Below, piece after piece: positions 1 through 8,866 of a stretch of 64,000 nt of DNA. This DNA is from Prolixibacteraceae bacterium. GTDB taxonomy: Bacteria; Bacteroidota; Bacteroidia; Bacteroidales; Prolixibacteraceae. The DNA is taken from positions 2,418,001 to 2,482,000 of the forward strand of contig CP081303.1 in NCBI GenBank assembly GCA_019720755.1, written 5' to 3'. Position 1 is the stretch's first letter; each line of letters opens with the position of its first letter. The notes under the pieces were generated by a model. It saw only the letters and a list, made by a program, of their open reading frames with translations, did not search any database and was not told the DNA's origin. Position numbers and translations under genes: made by a program.

Positions 1-513
1 AGTTGCAGCCATATAAAATGCATCATCAAAACCTACTTCATTTGGCCCAGGACTAACACGCTTATTCCAATCAACCACTCCAGTACCTAGACCTAAATGC
101 CATTTCCCTACAAGTGCAGTTTGGTAACCCGCCTTACGGAACATCTTTGGCATGGTCATCATCGCTGGATCAATCAACAAAGGAGCTGTTCCTGGAAGAA
201 TCTTTGCGTCTTTATTTCTCCAAGGATAACGTCCTGTCAATAGGCCATAGCGGCTAGGAGTACAAGTTGCAGAGGTCGCATAACCATCTGTAAAAAGAGC
301 CCCATTATTTGCCAATTTATCAATATTTGGTGTTTTAAGAGTAGTACCACCATAAGCACTCACATCTCCATAACCAAGGTCATCGAGACATATTACTACG
401 ACATTCGGTTTTGTCTCCGATTTCTTACTACTCTCCTTCTTTGTTTGACATGAGCCAAATGATAATATTGCTGCAGAAGAAACAGCAATCTTGCCAATTG
501 TGTTTTTCATCAT
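1..513 (-). CDS. Sulfatase (S1 type), 5' part only, runs off the window
   Basis: Only the N-terminal 171 residues lie in the window. It would hydrolyse a sulfate ester, probably on a sulfated polysaccharide, outside the cytoplasm. The start is one of two adjacent ATGs (513 or 510). A short hydrophobic leader ending in FGSC at about residues 19-22 suggests a lipoprotein. A metal-binding CLDDLGYGD stretch follows at about residues 41-49. The sulfatase signature CTPSR is at residues 84-88, with Cys84 the residue converted to formylglycine by an anaerobic or aerobic maturase. GKWHLG lies further on. Family and catalytic residues are read directly from the translation; the substrate is not knowable from this part. 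It is transcribed away from the bat operon across a 295-base gap. Confidence 0.93.
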   Translation of the reverse strand, partial: MMKNTIGKIAVSSAAILSFGSCQTKKESSKKSETKPNVVVICLDDLGYGDVSAYGGTTLKTPNIDKLANNGALFTDGYATSATCTPSRYGLLTGRYPWRNKDAKILPGTAPLLIDPAMMTMPKMFRKAGYQTALVGKWHLGLGTGVVDWNKRVSPGPNEVGFDDAFYMAAT

Positions 514-808
514 TATCTTAATATTTCGTTTTATAGATCCCGTACATTGTATCTGAATATTTGCAGAACGAAATGAGTAAATCATCTCATACAACGGACA
601 CCGAAATATAGGAATTTATCTACTCGTACAGATACCAACATCATCCACAAAGAGGGATGTAATTATCCAAAAAGCCAGATTATAAATACCAAAAACAACG
701 AACACTCAAACAAACTCCACCACAAACACCTATCCAATAATCAGTTATGTCTTAATAAACATAAAAGTATCTTTTCCCTATTTGAATAAAACAATATTAA
801 ATCCATAC

Positions 809-1804
809 ATGTTAATAAAGACAGAAATAACACTAGAAAAGATAAAATTCATGAAGGATACAATCAAACAGTTACAAGAAGGGATCAAGAATACTATTAT
901 TGGCCAAGAAGAGTTGGTAGAATCCCTTATCATAGGACTCATAGCTGAAGGAAACATTCTTCTAGAAGGTCTTCCTGGATTAGCAAAAACTAGAGCTGTA
1001 AAAGCACTTAGTAAAGTAATGGAGATTCAAATGAATCGTGTGCAATTCACTCCAGACCTTCTTCCATCAGATATAACTGGAACAGAAATCTACAATCCGG
1101 AGAGTGAAACAACGTTTGATTTTAAACAAGGTCCTATCTTTTGTAATCTTGTTTTGGCCGATGAGATCAACAGAGCTCCAGCAAAAGTTCAATCAGCACT
1201 ACTAGAGGCCATGGAGGAACATCAAGTGACTGTTGCTGGTAAAACCTATCTCATGGATCCACTATTTATGGTGATTGCGACTCAAAACCCAGTGGAACAA
1301 GAGGGTACTTATCCACTTCCTGAGGCACAACTAGACCGATTTATGATGAAAATCAATCTCGACTACCTTACTCCCGAACAAGAAGAGCTTATGCTTAAGA
1401 TGGTAAGAGGCGAAGAGGTCACAGAGAAAAAAGAGATCTCTAAAATAGACAAACAATTTGTCTTCGATGCAAGAAAACAGGTTAGTAATATTCACGTCTC
1501 TGAAGAGGTCAATCAATATATTATCCGACTTATTGATGCCAGTAGACACCCAGAGAAATATAGCGACTCTCTCGGGAAATACATCACATTTGGGGCCAGT
1601 CCTAGGGGAACAATTGCATTAGACAAAACCGCAAGATGTTACGCTTATATGCAAGACAGAGACTATGTAACTATCGACGATATACGATTGGTTGCTCATA
1701 GAGTACTGAGACATCGTATCGCACTTACCTATCAAACGAATGTAGATAAGTTACAAGCGGATGATATTGTCACAGAATTATTAAATGCAGTTCCTATCTC
1801 ATAA
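809..1804 (+). CDS. MoxR-family AAA+ ATPase, first gene of the Bat operon
   Basis: A MoxR AAA+ ATPase of 331 residues, thought to act as a chaperone-like ATPase with the VWA proteins encoded downstream. Walker A GLPGLAKT is at about residues 54-61 and Walker B LVLADEIN at about 114-121, followed by a sensor region with ATQNPVEQEGTYPLPEAQ. The reading frame is open back to a TTG at 782. I chose ATG 809 because the family usually has about 30 residues before the conserved IIGQ motif, which this start gives; ATG 851 is the alternative. The gene after it starts 3 bases downstream of its stop, so the operon is tight. Family assignment is firm; the substrate of the ATPase is unknown. Confidence 0.93.
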   Translation: MLIKTEITLEKIKFMKDTIKQLQEGIKNTIIGQEELVESLIIGLIAEGNILLEGLPGLAKTRAVKALSKVMEIQMNRVQFTPDLLPSDITGTEIYNPESETTFDFKQGPIFCNLVLADEINRAPAKVQSALLEAMEEHQVTVAGKTYLMDPLFMVIATQNPVEQEGTYPLPEAQLDRFMMKINLDYLTPEQEELMLKMVRGEEVTEKKEISKIDKQFVFDARKQVSNIHVSEEVNQYIIRLIDASRHPEKYSDSLGKYITFGASPRGTIALDKTARCYAYMQDRDYVTIDDIRLVAHRVLRHRIALTYQTNVDKLQADDIVTELLNAVPIS

Positions 1805-1807
1805 TCT

Positions 1808-2725
1808 ATGAAAGAGACTCCAGAAATAACCCTAGAATCATTAATGCGACTCGAAACAGTGGCAGTAGGACCTGAGTTCTTTAAACAGAGACGGGTCTCT
1901 GGCTTGCTATCAGGGAAACACCGCTCCTCATTAAAAGGGAGAGGACTCGATTTTTCTGAAGTAAGAAAATATATATTAGGTGACGATATAAGAAATATAG
2001 ACTGGAAGGTCACAGCAAGAACACGTGTAACCCACACCAAAGTATTTAGCGAAGAGAAAGAACGCCCTCAACTATCTATCATCGATTTAAGCAAGAATAC
2101 ACTCTTTGGAAGTAAACACCTGCTGAAGAGCCATATTGTCCTGAAGATTGCAGCAATCCATGGATTCAGAGCTCTTAAAATTGGAGATAGATATGGGGCA
2201 ATACTATTTGACGACCAAAATATTCAGATACTAAAGCCATCACGTAGTAGAGGACATTTTCAAGCGATAATGGACTATGGAGTCAAGAGCTGTAACAATG
2301 CAACGACCCATCCTATCCAAAACAAACAACAAGTGGATATGGAACAAGCCCTGAGCAATGTAATGAAGGTAGCACATCACGATTATATCATCAATGTCAT
2401 CACCGATGCTACACTACTGAGTCAAGAAAGCCTCAACCATTTGGTAATGATATCTCGAAGCAACAGTGTAATTCTATCTCACATCGAAGATCCTTTAGAT
2501 TACGAGCTTCCTTTAGAGAAAATACCATTCTCTGATGCACACTATCAAATCGATTGGAAGGTAAATACAGAGGACCAGCAATCCTATAAAGAGCAATATA
2601 TTACACTCAAAAAAGATATCGAAGATAAATGTGAAGCATACAATATTCCATTTCTCTGTTTTCAAACAGACAAAGAACTGAAACTACAACTAAAGGAGAT
2701 ATTAAATGAAAGATACAATCAATAA
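1808..2725 (+). CDS. DUF58 domain protein of the Bat operon
   Basis: A 305-residue DUF58 protein. The hallmark segment is present at about residues 37-75: a GRGLDFSEVR block, then DDIRNIDWKVTART, then a VFSEEKER block. The C-terminal half has a VWA-like fold by family, with a SIIDLS beta-strand but no full MIDAS motif visible. DUF58 proteins almost always sit beside MoxR ATPases and are thought to be their partners. It overlaps the next gene by 20 bases (2706-2725), which suggests translational coupling. No signal peptide or membrane segment is visible, so it is probably cytoplasmic. Confidence 0.93.
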   Translation: MKETPEITLESLMRLETVAVGPEFFKQRRVSGLLSGKHRSSLKGRGLDFSEVRKYILGDDIRNIDWKVTARTRVTHTKVFSEEKERPQLSIIDLSKNTLFGSKHLLKSHIVLKIAAIHGFRALKIGDRYGAILFDDQNIQILKPSRSRGHFQAIMDYGVKSCNNATTHPIQNKQQVDMEQALSNVMKVAHHDYIINVITDATLLSQESLNHLVMISRSNSVILSHIEDPLDYELPLEKIPFSDAHYQIDWKVNTEDQQSYKEQYITLKKDIEDKCEAYNIPFLCFQTDKELKLQLKEILNERYNQ

Positions 2726-3167
2726 CTTCGATCAACTGTTGGCTCCTGATGCGGTCGAATTCTCATTTGATACTACTGGATGGAAAGTTCTTGCTGGAGT
2801 CGCAGTCGTATTGATTATCCTAATTATTATAGGCTCAATACGAAGAGTTCAAAAAAACAGATATCGCAAAGAAGCACTCCTTCTCATGAGGGAGGTTCAT
2901 GGAGATACTGTAGAACAATTAAGAGAGATCAACAGGATTCTTCGGCGCACAGCCTACACAGCAAGTAGAGATCCTCAAGTAAAACAGATATCGGGGAAAC
3001 AGTGGTGCAAGTATCTGCTCTCTCATACGCCGCCCTATCCTCTAGAAACCGATTTTATAGAGCCTGCGTTAAAAGCAATTTATCAACCAGACAATAACAT
3101 TAATGAGCATCTTCTTACAAAATATCATCAATATGCAATATTTTGGATTCGAAAACATGAATTTTGA
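2706..3167 (+). CDS. Bat-operon small membrane protein (DUF4381-like)
   Basis: A 153-residue protein with one strongly hydrophobic segment at about residues 29-46 (VLAGVAVVLIILIIIG), preceded by a short periplasmic N-terminus and followed by a basic cytoplasmic domain. Size, topology and position between DUF58 and BatA match the DUF4381 proteins of Bat operons. It overlaps both neighbours: 20 bases with DUF58 and 11 bases with batA. Its role is unknown; presumably it helps assemble the MoxR/VWA complex at the inner membrane. The assignment rests mostly on context and topology. Confidence 0.82.
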   Translation: MKDTINNFDQLLAPDAVEFSFDTTGWKVLAGVAVVLIILIIIGSIRRVQKNRYRKEALLLMREVHGDTVEQLREINRILRRTAYTASRDPQVKQISGKQWCKYLLSHTPPYPLETDFIEPALKAIYQPDNNINEHLLTKYHQYAIFWIRKHEF

Positions 3168-4140
3168 ATGGACACATCCCTGGGCATTGTTATTCATCCT
3201 TTTAGTACCAGTGGTTTTCATTCTGCTTCCCCCTTATCGTCTAAGGTCGAAAGCAATAGTACATCCAGCATTTCAACGAATGACGGAAGTATCTCATATT
3301 AAACCGAGCAAAAAGGCATGGATTACAAAGAAAAACATTCTTCAATGGCTACTTAGCTTCTTGACCTATGTGCTTATTGTACTGGCAGCGGCTGGGCCAA
3401 AATTTGTTGGTAAACCTGAAAAGAAGATCAAAACAGCGCGTAGTTTTTTGATTACTGCCGACCTCTCTTTCAGTATGAACAACAAAGATTGGATTCTCGA
3501 CAACCAAAGAATAACAAGATGGCATGCGGTTCAGAAGATTATGAGTCAATTTATTGATGGTCGTAAGAGTGACCGTGTGGGATTGATTCTTTTTGCATCT
3601 CACCCCTATCTGCAAGCACCTCTAACCTCCGACCTTAATTCGGTACAATGGCTACTGAATGACGCAGAGGTGGGAATGGCTGGACAGATGACCAATATCG
3701 GGGATGCGATATCCTATGGAATGAAGGTATTTAAAAACGATACTATCAAACAGAAAGTGATGCTACTGCTCACCGATGGCGTCGACAGTGGAATCGGAAC
3801 CAACCCTCTAGATGCCTCTACTCTGGCCAAGGACGACAGCATTAAAATATACACATTGGGAATTGGAGATCCTAAAGGCAAAGACAAGATCGATGAGAAA
3901 ATGCTAACCTATATATCAGAATCTACTGACGCTAAATATTTTAGAGCGATGGATAGCAAGGAGCTCAAAAAAGCATACCAAACGCTAAATGATCTGGAGC
4001 CGATTAAATATGAAAGTACAGAGATAAGACCAGAAGTGTTACTATACTTCTACCCTCTTGGTGTCTCTTTATTGTGTGCATTCATCTTAATTCTCTATTT
4101 GGCGATATTATCAAGATTTAAAGCTTCGAAAAATGAATAA
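3157..4140 (+). CDS. batA: BatA, VWA-domain membrane protein
   Basis: A 327-residue membrane-anchored von Willebrand factor A protein. Two N-terminal membrane segments lie at about residues 11-26 and 62-80, and a third closes the C-terminus. The VWA domain between them has the metal-ion-dependent adhesion site: DLSFS at about 102-106 (DxSxS) and LLTDGVDSG further on. The frame is open upstream to an ATG at 3103, but MNFEWTHPWALL at 3157 looks like a normal BatA N-terminus and keeps the overlap with the upstream gene short (11 bases). It overlaps the next gene by 8 bases. The bat genes were linked to oxygen tolerance in Bacteroides fragilis; the molecular role is still unclear. Confidence 0.93.
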   Translation: MNFEWTHPWALLFILLVPVVFILLPPYRLRSKAIVHPAFQRMTEVSHIKPSKKAWITKKNILQWLLSFLTYVLIVLAAAGPKFVGKPEKKIKTARSFLITADLSFSMNNKDWILDNQRITRWHAVQKIMSQFIDGRKSDRVGLILFASHPYLQAPLTSDLNSVQWLLNDAEVGMAGQMTNIGDAISYGMKVFKNDTIKQKVMLLLTDGVDSGIGTNPLDASTLAKDDSIKIYTLGIGDPKGKDKIDEKMLTYISESTDAKYFRAMDSKELKKAYQTLNDLEPIKYESTEIRPEVLLYFYPLGVSLLCAFILILYLAILSRFKASKNE

Positions 4141-5869
4141 TACAGATTTAATAAAATATCTAGATCAGTTCCACTTTCTAAGGCCAGTGCTTTTGTGGTT
4201 CTTCATTCCGCTTTTTCTCTCTCTGGTATACTATGTGATTATTAGAAATAGAGATGCCAAGTGGCAGAAGTTGTTGCGTCCTGAATATCGTCTATTCTTG
4301 ATCACAAATACAAAAAGCAAAAAGATTACATGGCCATCCATCATTTTCTTTACAATATTCACATTGGCAATATTAGGTATTGCTGGGCCAACCTTTAAAA
4401 AGAAAAAATTACCAAAGGTCACTAATAAATCGGAGGTGATGATTGCACTAGATTTGTCTCAAAGCATGATGACAACCGATGTGCCACCAAACAGGCTAGA
4501 AAGATCGAAACTTAAAATACGCGACCTATTCAAACAAGAGCTAGGAACCAAAATTGGACTTCTCGCCTTTGCTGGAACGGCACATACCATCTTCCCTCCA
4601 AGTCAAGATAGTGAAATTATGGTGCCATACATGACGACCATTAAACCGCGTATTATGCCAGTAGCAGGACTGAACTATTCGTTTATGATAGAGCGTATCG
4701 ACACACTATTTAAAACCATAGAGGCCCCATCGACACTCCTACTTTTAACCGATGAGATCAACCCATCGCAGGCTGCCATACTACAAAACTTTGTCAATAC
4801 AACCAAGAACTATATCGTCGTATGGCAAGTAAGTACCCAACAAGGGGGAGTGGTTCCGTCACCCCAAAATATCAAAAGAGGACTACGTTATAAGGGCAAA
4901 ACGATTGAATCACGACCAGATGCCTCCGTGTTCTCGTCTCTTCAATCAAACGAAAGAATATGGGTAGTACCGATTACATTAGATGATACAGACACACAGT
5001 ATATTGCCAACATCATTCAGCAACATAGGGTGATACAAAGCGACTCTAAAAACCAATCCGATGATTGGAAAGATGTAGGACCATGGTTCTTAATCCCTTG
5101 TCTCCTTCTTGGACTGCTTTGGTTCCGCAAAGGATGGGTGATAGGATGGTGTTTTCTCCTACTCCCTTGGTTAACCTCTTGTGACACCAATGGACCAAGT
5201 GCAAAATGGTGGTATACCGACGACTATCGTGCATACAAAGCCTTTGAGGCGAAAGACTATGAGAAAGCCTCACAACTCTATAGCGATGTATCTCACAAAG
5301 CCTATGCATACTATAAAAAGGGCGACCTAGATAATGCGGCCATCTATTATGCCATGGACACCACTGCACAGGCAAAATATAACTTAGGAATGATATATGC
5401 TCAAAAAGGGGAATACCTCTTGGCACAAAAATCAATACAGCTAGCCATAGAAAAAGATCCTAATCTAAAACAAGCAGACAAACAGTTAGACATCATACAA
5501 AAGATCATCGACACCAAACCAAAGCTACTAAAAGAGCAAAAAGAGGATCAGAAAAGAAGTGTCCAACAGTTCAAAAAGATAGAGGAGCTCTCTGAGAAAG
5601 AGAAAAAACTATCCGACAACGACTATAATGCCAAACGCGACACCACTGATAACAGTCATGATAAAGTGTACGGCGACAAGCACAAATACAAAGAGGTCGA
5701 TTGGCCACAAGAGAAGAAAAAGAAGGATCAAATAAAGAACCAAGTACAAGCATCTTCTCTAATCATGGAAAAGACCAATAGCGACCCAAGCGAATTTCTT
5801 CGTAAGAAGTTTATTCTACAAAAGAAAAAATATTACCCTCAAGTAAAGACAGGAGGTGAGATATGGTAA
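4133..5869 (+). CDS. BatB-BatC fusion (VWA plus TPR)
   Basis: A 578-residue protein joining two normally separate Bat proteins. Residues 1-350 are BatB-like: membrane segments at about 17-37 and 67-85, a VWA domain with MIDAS motif DLSQS at 107-111 and LLLTDE further on, and hydrophobic segments at about 320-350 ending in a Cys. Residues 355-450 are BatC-like: TPR repeats, including YNLGMIYAQKGEYLLAQ. The last 130 residues are highly charged and probably extended. There is no frameshift or internal stop at the junction, so the fusion is real in this sequence. It overlaps batD by 7 bases. Fusing a VWA anchor to a TPR module suggests the two act as a single scaffold. Confidence 0.9.
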   Translation: MNNTDLIKYLDQFHFLRPVLLWFFIPLFLSLVYYVIIRNRDAKWQKLLRPEYRLFLITNTKSKKITWPSIIFFTIFTLAILGIAGPTFKKKKLPKVTNKSEVMIALDLSQSMMTTDVPPNRLERSKLKIRDLFKQELGTKIGLLAFAGTAHTIFPPSQDSEIMVPYMTTIKPRIMPVAGLNYSFMIERIDTLFKTIEAPSTLLLLTDEINPSQAAILQNFVNTTKNYIVVWQVSTQQGGVVPSPQNIKRGLRYKGKTIESRPDASVFSSLQSNERIWVVPITLDDTDTQYIANIIQQHRVIQSDSKNQSDDWKDVGPWFLIPCLLLGLLWFRKGWVIGWCFLLLPWLTSCDTNGPSAKWWYTDDYRAYKAFEAKDYEKASQLYSDVSHKAYAYYKKGDLDNAAIYYAMDTTAQAKYNLGMIYAQKGEYLLAQKSIQLAIEKDPNLKQADKQLDIIQKIIDTKPKLLKEQKEDQKRSVQQFKKIEELSEKEKKLSDNDYNAKRDTTDNSHDKVYGDKHKYKEVDWPQEKKKKDQIKNQVQASSLIMEKTNSDPSEFLRKKFILQKKKYYPQVKTGGEIW

Positions 5870-7191
5870 AGAAACTATTCATAATCCTTGTTTGCATTGC
5901 ATACACTACTGTAGTGATCGCACAAAAGCCTTTTGCGAAAGCTTCCATCGACAGATCGTTGGTGTATACACAGCAGCCTATTAAATTAACCATCAAAGTC
6001 TATTCGCCTCGATGGTTTACCCAAGGCCTAGAGCTTCAAAGTTTGAAAATAAAGGACGCTTTTATTGTCCCTTTCACCCAAACAATTGCAAGCAAAGAGG
6101 TCTTGAACAGACACTCATACTCTGTCCTCTCCTTTTTCTATCTGGTATATCCTTACAAAACAGGAAAGAACGTAATACCTGCTGTTCCTGTAACCGCTTA
6201 TATCCCGATGGGAAATGCGTACAAAGAGACCAAAGTAGTGTTGAACACCCCTACCATTCACTTTACAACCAAAACACAGCCCTCTGAGGACAGCAAATTG
6301 GTTAGTACAAGAGTCTATATAAGCGATCGTTGGAGCAAACCATTCTCGTCCCTAAAAACAGGAGATGTATTAGAGAGAGAGATTACCACCACTGCTTATG
6401 GCACCATTCCGAACTTCATCCCTTCCATAGAGATGAAGCCAGTGGACTTTGCCCGAATATATAATACGAGCAATACCACCCAACAGAATATCAACAAAGA
6501 GAGTGGAATTGTTATAAGCAAAAGAGTACAGAAGTTCTCCTATCTATTTACAGAAGATGGGAAATACACCATGCCCGGAGCAGAAATCAAATACTTCAAC
6601 CCATATCTAGGAGTCTATAAAGAGAGAAAGAGTACACAATCACCTATCACCATCCAACCCAATGACCAACTAGGCATTGTAGCATCCATGGCAGATAGCC
6701 TTGCGCAACAACAGGCAACGATGAAGGTACAAGAGCCAAAAATACCTCTCAAAAGACGCATTATTCAAGCCATCGTTCACTATAAATGGTATATTCTAGG
6801 AGTGGTCGTATTACTCTTTGCATTCAAATATATTATCAGAGCAATACGAAAAATAGTTCAATATATCCAAGAGAGAAGAAGAAAGTACCTTATCTCAGAA
6901 AAAAGAGCATTTAAACTCCTGCTGAAAGAAAACGATTCTAACTATAAAAGATATTTAATGCAACTATACTATTGGATGTATCGCCTGCCAAAAAAGGAAG
7001 TATCCATTATACTCTTGGCAAAAAAACAGAAAAATAGTACCATAGAAGAGATGCACCAACAACTATTTGCTGCAAAATATGGGGGAAAGAAAACAACCAT
7101 AAAGCACCATTTCCAATATGCATTAAAAAAACTACGGAAATCGATATTCTATAAGAAGAAAATAGAATACGGAAGGTTGGAAGATTGGTAA
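5863..7191 (+). CDS. batD: BatD, oxygen-tolerance membrane protein
   Basis: A 442-residue BatD protein and the last gene of the operon. A cleavable signal peptide (residues 1-21, ending VVIAQ) leads into a large periplasmic region of beta-rich BatD repeats, then one membrane segment at about residues 304-325 (YILGVVVLLFAF) and a basic cytoplasmic tail of about 110 residues. Length and layout fit BatD. The start overlaps the stop of the batB-batC fusion by 7 bases. A strong stem-loop terminator starts 26 bases after the stop, so transcription of the six-gene operon appears to end here. No batE follows. Confidence 0.88.
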   Translation: MVKKLFIILVCIAYTTVVIAQKPFAKASIDRSLVYTQQPIKLTIKVYSPRWFTQGLELQSLKIKDAFIVPFTQTIASKEVLNRHSYSVLSFFYLVYPYKTGKNVIPAVPVTAYIPMGNAYKETKVVLNTPTIHFTTKTQPSEDSKLVSTRVYISDRWSKPFSSLKTGDVLEREITTTAYGTIPNFIPSIEMKPVDFARIYNTSNTTQQNINKESGIVISKRVQKFSYLFTEDGKYTMPGAEIKYFNPYLGVYKERKSTQSPITIQPNDQLGIVASMADSLAQQQATMKVQEPKIPLKRRIIQAIVHYKWYILGVVVLLFAFKYIIRAIRKIVQYIQERRRKYLISEKRAFKLLLKENDSNYKRYLMQLYYWMYRLPKKEVSIILLAKKQKNSTIEEMHQQLFAAKYGGKKTTIKHHFQYALKKLRKSIFYKKKIEYGRLEDW

Positions 7192-7217
7192 ATATTATCT
7201 GACAAGTCTATTATATC

Positions 7218-7256
7218 GCCCCTACGCAAGGATGCTCTTGTCTAGGGGCATTTTTT
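7218..7256 (+). terminator. Rho-independent terminator of the bat operon
   Basis: Stem GCCCCTA/TAGGGGC with a second inner stem CAAG/CTTG, followed directly by a run of six T after an A. It lies 26 bases after the batD stop. Confidence 0.9.
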
Positions 7257-7327
7257 CATCCCTACCCCATCAATTCCAAATATCTCTACCACGCAATCCA
7301 TATCCTCCACAAATTTATACATCAACC

Positions 7328-7351
7328 CCACGTAGGGGCATTCCCTCGTGG
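7328..7351. repeat. Short intergenic hairpin CCACG-AGGG/CCCT-CGTGG
   Basis: A compact inverted repeat: CCACG, one T, AGGG, a 5-base loop GCATT, then CCCT and CGTGG. There is no T-tract, so it does not look like a second terminator. Its GTAGGGGCA core resembles the right arm of the adjacent bat terminator. It may belong to a family of mobile intergenic hairpins. Confidence 0.5.
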
Positions 7352-7394
7352 ATACCTTTATCACCATATCAATAATCGTGTATCAACAATCGAT

Positions 7395-7427
7395 GCTGCA
7401 ACACCTGGGAGATAGGAAGCTCCTGCT
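7395..7427 (-). repeat. REP-like repeat, left part, interrupted by the IS4 element
   Basis: This holds CACCTGGGAGATAGGAAGCT and ends in the 10 bases AGCTCCTGCT. The same 10 bases follow the right end of the insertion sequence at 8867-8876. Read on the minus strand the uninterrupted repeat would give GGAAGCAGGAGCTTCC, a near-perfect palindrome, then CTCCCAGG. This matches the REP-like unit at 8947-8990, so the element landed inside a pre-existing repeat copy. Confidence 0.75.
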
Positions 7428-8866
7428 CAATGTCATTAAGTTAAGTAATGTGTTGATTATCAATGGCTTGGCTTGTTATTATGATAAATATTTCGTATAT
7501 TGTATTCATAATCAACAACATAGACATGGTAAAAAAAACACCTGAGTTCATATTGAAAAAGATAATGCAATATATATATTCGAATGAATTACAGAATCAA
7601 TATAGAATGAACGACAAAGATTTTACAAGAAATAGAAAATTAAAATTCCCGAAAATACTTCTCTTTTTAATGAATAGAATTACCAAGACACTATCTATTG
7701 AAATTGATAATATCATTGGTGTATTTAACAAAGACAAAAAACTTAAAACAGATGATCATTTTACCAAGAGTGCATTTGTTCAAAGCAGAAAAAAGATTGA
7801 TTACAAGGTGTTTGATGTTTTATCAAAGAAACTTACTGATGAATTTTATACTGATAATACTTATAAGAAATGGCATAAGTTTAGAGTCCTTGCAGTAGAT
7901 GGATCGCTTCTAACTCTACCCAATACCAAAGAGTTAATGGAAGTCTTTGGATCTAATCAACCACATACAAAAGAACCTATTATTCAGGGAAGAGTTTCTT
8001 TATTATATGATGTATTAAATGGATTTGTTATTGATTCAACACTTCAGCCACTTTCTAGAACAGAACGAGATTTAGCGATTGATCATATAAAGCATGCAAC
8101 TCCTGGTGATCTTATTTTATATGACAGAGGCTATCCTTCTTTTGATATGATGTATCAACATAAGAAAAGGGATATTGACTTTCTTTTTCGAGTTCAAACG
8201 AACTTTAATAAAGAAACAAAAGAGTTTTTGAATAGTACGGATAAAACAAAGTTGATTGAATTATCTCCAAGTATAACATGTTTAAAAGAAAAAGGTTACA
8301 CTGGTGATGAAACTATCATTGTACGCATGAATAAAGTTGTGTTGCCAAATGGCACTGTTGAAATTCTTATAAGTTCTCTTCTTGATAAAGATGAGTATAG
8401 AAATAACATATTTAAAGACCTGTATTTCAAGAGATGGAATGTGGAGATTTTTTATAATGAATTGAAGAATAAACTGAAGGTTGGAAACTTTTCAGGGAAC
8501 TCAGAACAAGTGATATTACAAGATTTTTATTCCACCATTTTTGTTAGCAATATCCAAACCTTATTAATCGAAGAGATTAATGATGAATTAAAAGAACAGA
8601 AAGGGACTAAAAAATACAATTACAAAGTAAACAATAATGTATCCTATGGAATCTTGAAGAATAGAATCATTGAGATATTCTTTACAGAACAAGAAATGTC
8701 CAAAACGATATTTCAGATTAAAGAACTATTAAAAAAACACACAATTCCTATACGACCGAATAGAAAAAATGAGCGAGACACTAGAAAATTTGATAACAGA
8801 AAACGTCCAAAAACACTTACGAATCAAAGAGATGCAATATAATTAAAGCTTAACTTAATGACATTG
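7428..8866 (+). mobile_element. Intact IS4-family insertion sequence (1439 bp)
   Basis: The ends are perfect 18-bp inverted repeats, CAATGTCATTAAGTTAAG at 7428-7445 and its complement at 8849-8866. Both sides carry the direct repeat AGCTCCTGCT (7418-7427 and 8867-8876), a 10-bp target duplication, which fits the IS4 family. One transposase gene fills the element. Since both repeats are perfect and the gene is open, the insertion is probably recent and potentially active. A second copy, differing by several bases in the first 80, begins at 63920. Confidence 0.93.
7526..8842 (+). CDS. IS4-family transposase
   Basis: A 438-residue DDE transposase. Landmarks are VDGSLL near residue 125 (first catalytic Asp), DRGYPSFDMM near residue 200 (second catalytic Asp), and YFKRWNVEIFYNELKNKL near residue 305, which fits the IS4 signature Y-(2)-R-(3)-E-(6)-K and supplies the catalytic Glu. 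The frame is open upstream, but ATG 7526 (MVKKTPEF) gives a normal N-terminus; the upstream extension is an unlikely hydrophobic stretch inside the IS left end. Base composition is more AT-rich than the flanking bat genes. It is the only gene of the element and has no stop or frameshift. Confidence 0.93.
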   Translation: MVKKTPEFILKKIMQYIYSNELQNQYRMNDKDFTRNRKLKFPKILLFLMNRITKTLSIEIDNIIGVFNKDKKLKTDDHFTKSAFVQSRKKIDYKVFDVLSKKLTDEFYTDNTYKKWHKFRVLAVDGSLLTLPNTKELMEVFGSNQPHTKEPIIQGRVSLLYDVLNGFVIDSTLQPLSRTERDLAIDHIKHATPGDLILYDRGYPSFDMMYQHKKRDIDFLFRVQTNFNKETKEFLNSTDKTKLIELSPSITCLKEKGYTGDETIIVRMNKVVLPNGTVEILISSLLDKDEYRNNIFKDLYFKRWNVEIFYNELKNKLKVGNFSGNSEQVILQDFYSTIFVSNIQTLLIEEINDELKEQKGTKKYNYKVNNNVSYGILKNRIIEIFFTEQEMSKTIFQIKELLKKHTIPIRPNRKNERDTRKFDNRKRPKTLTNQRDAI

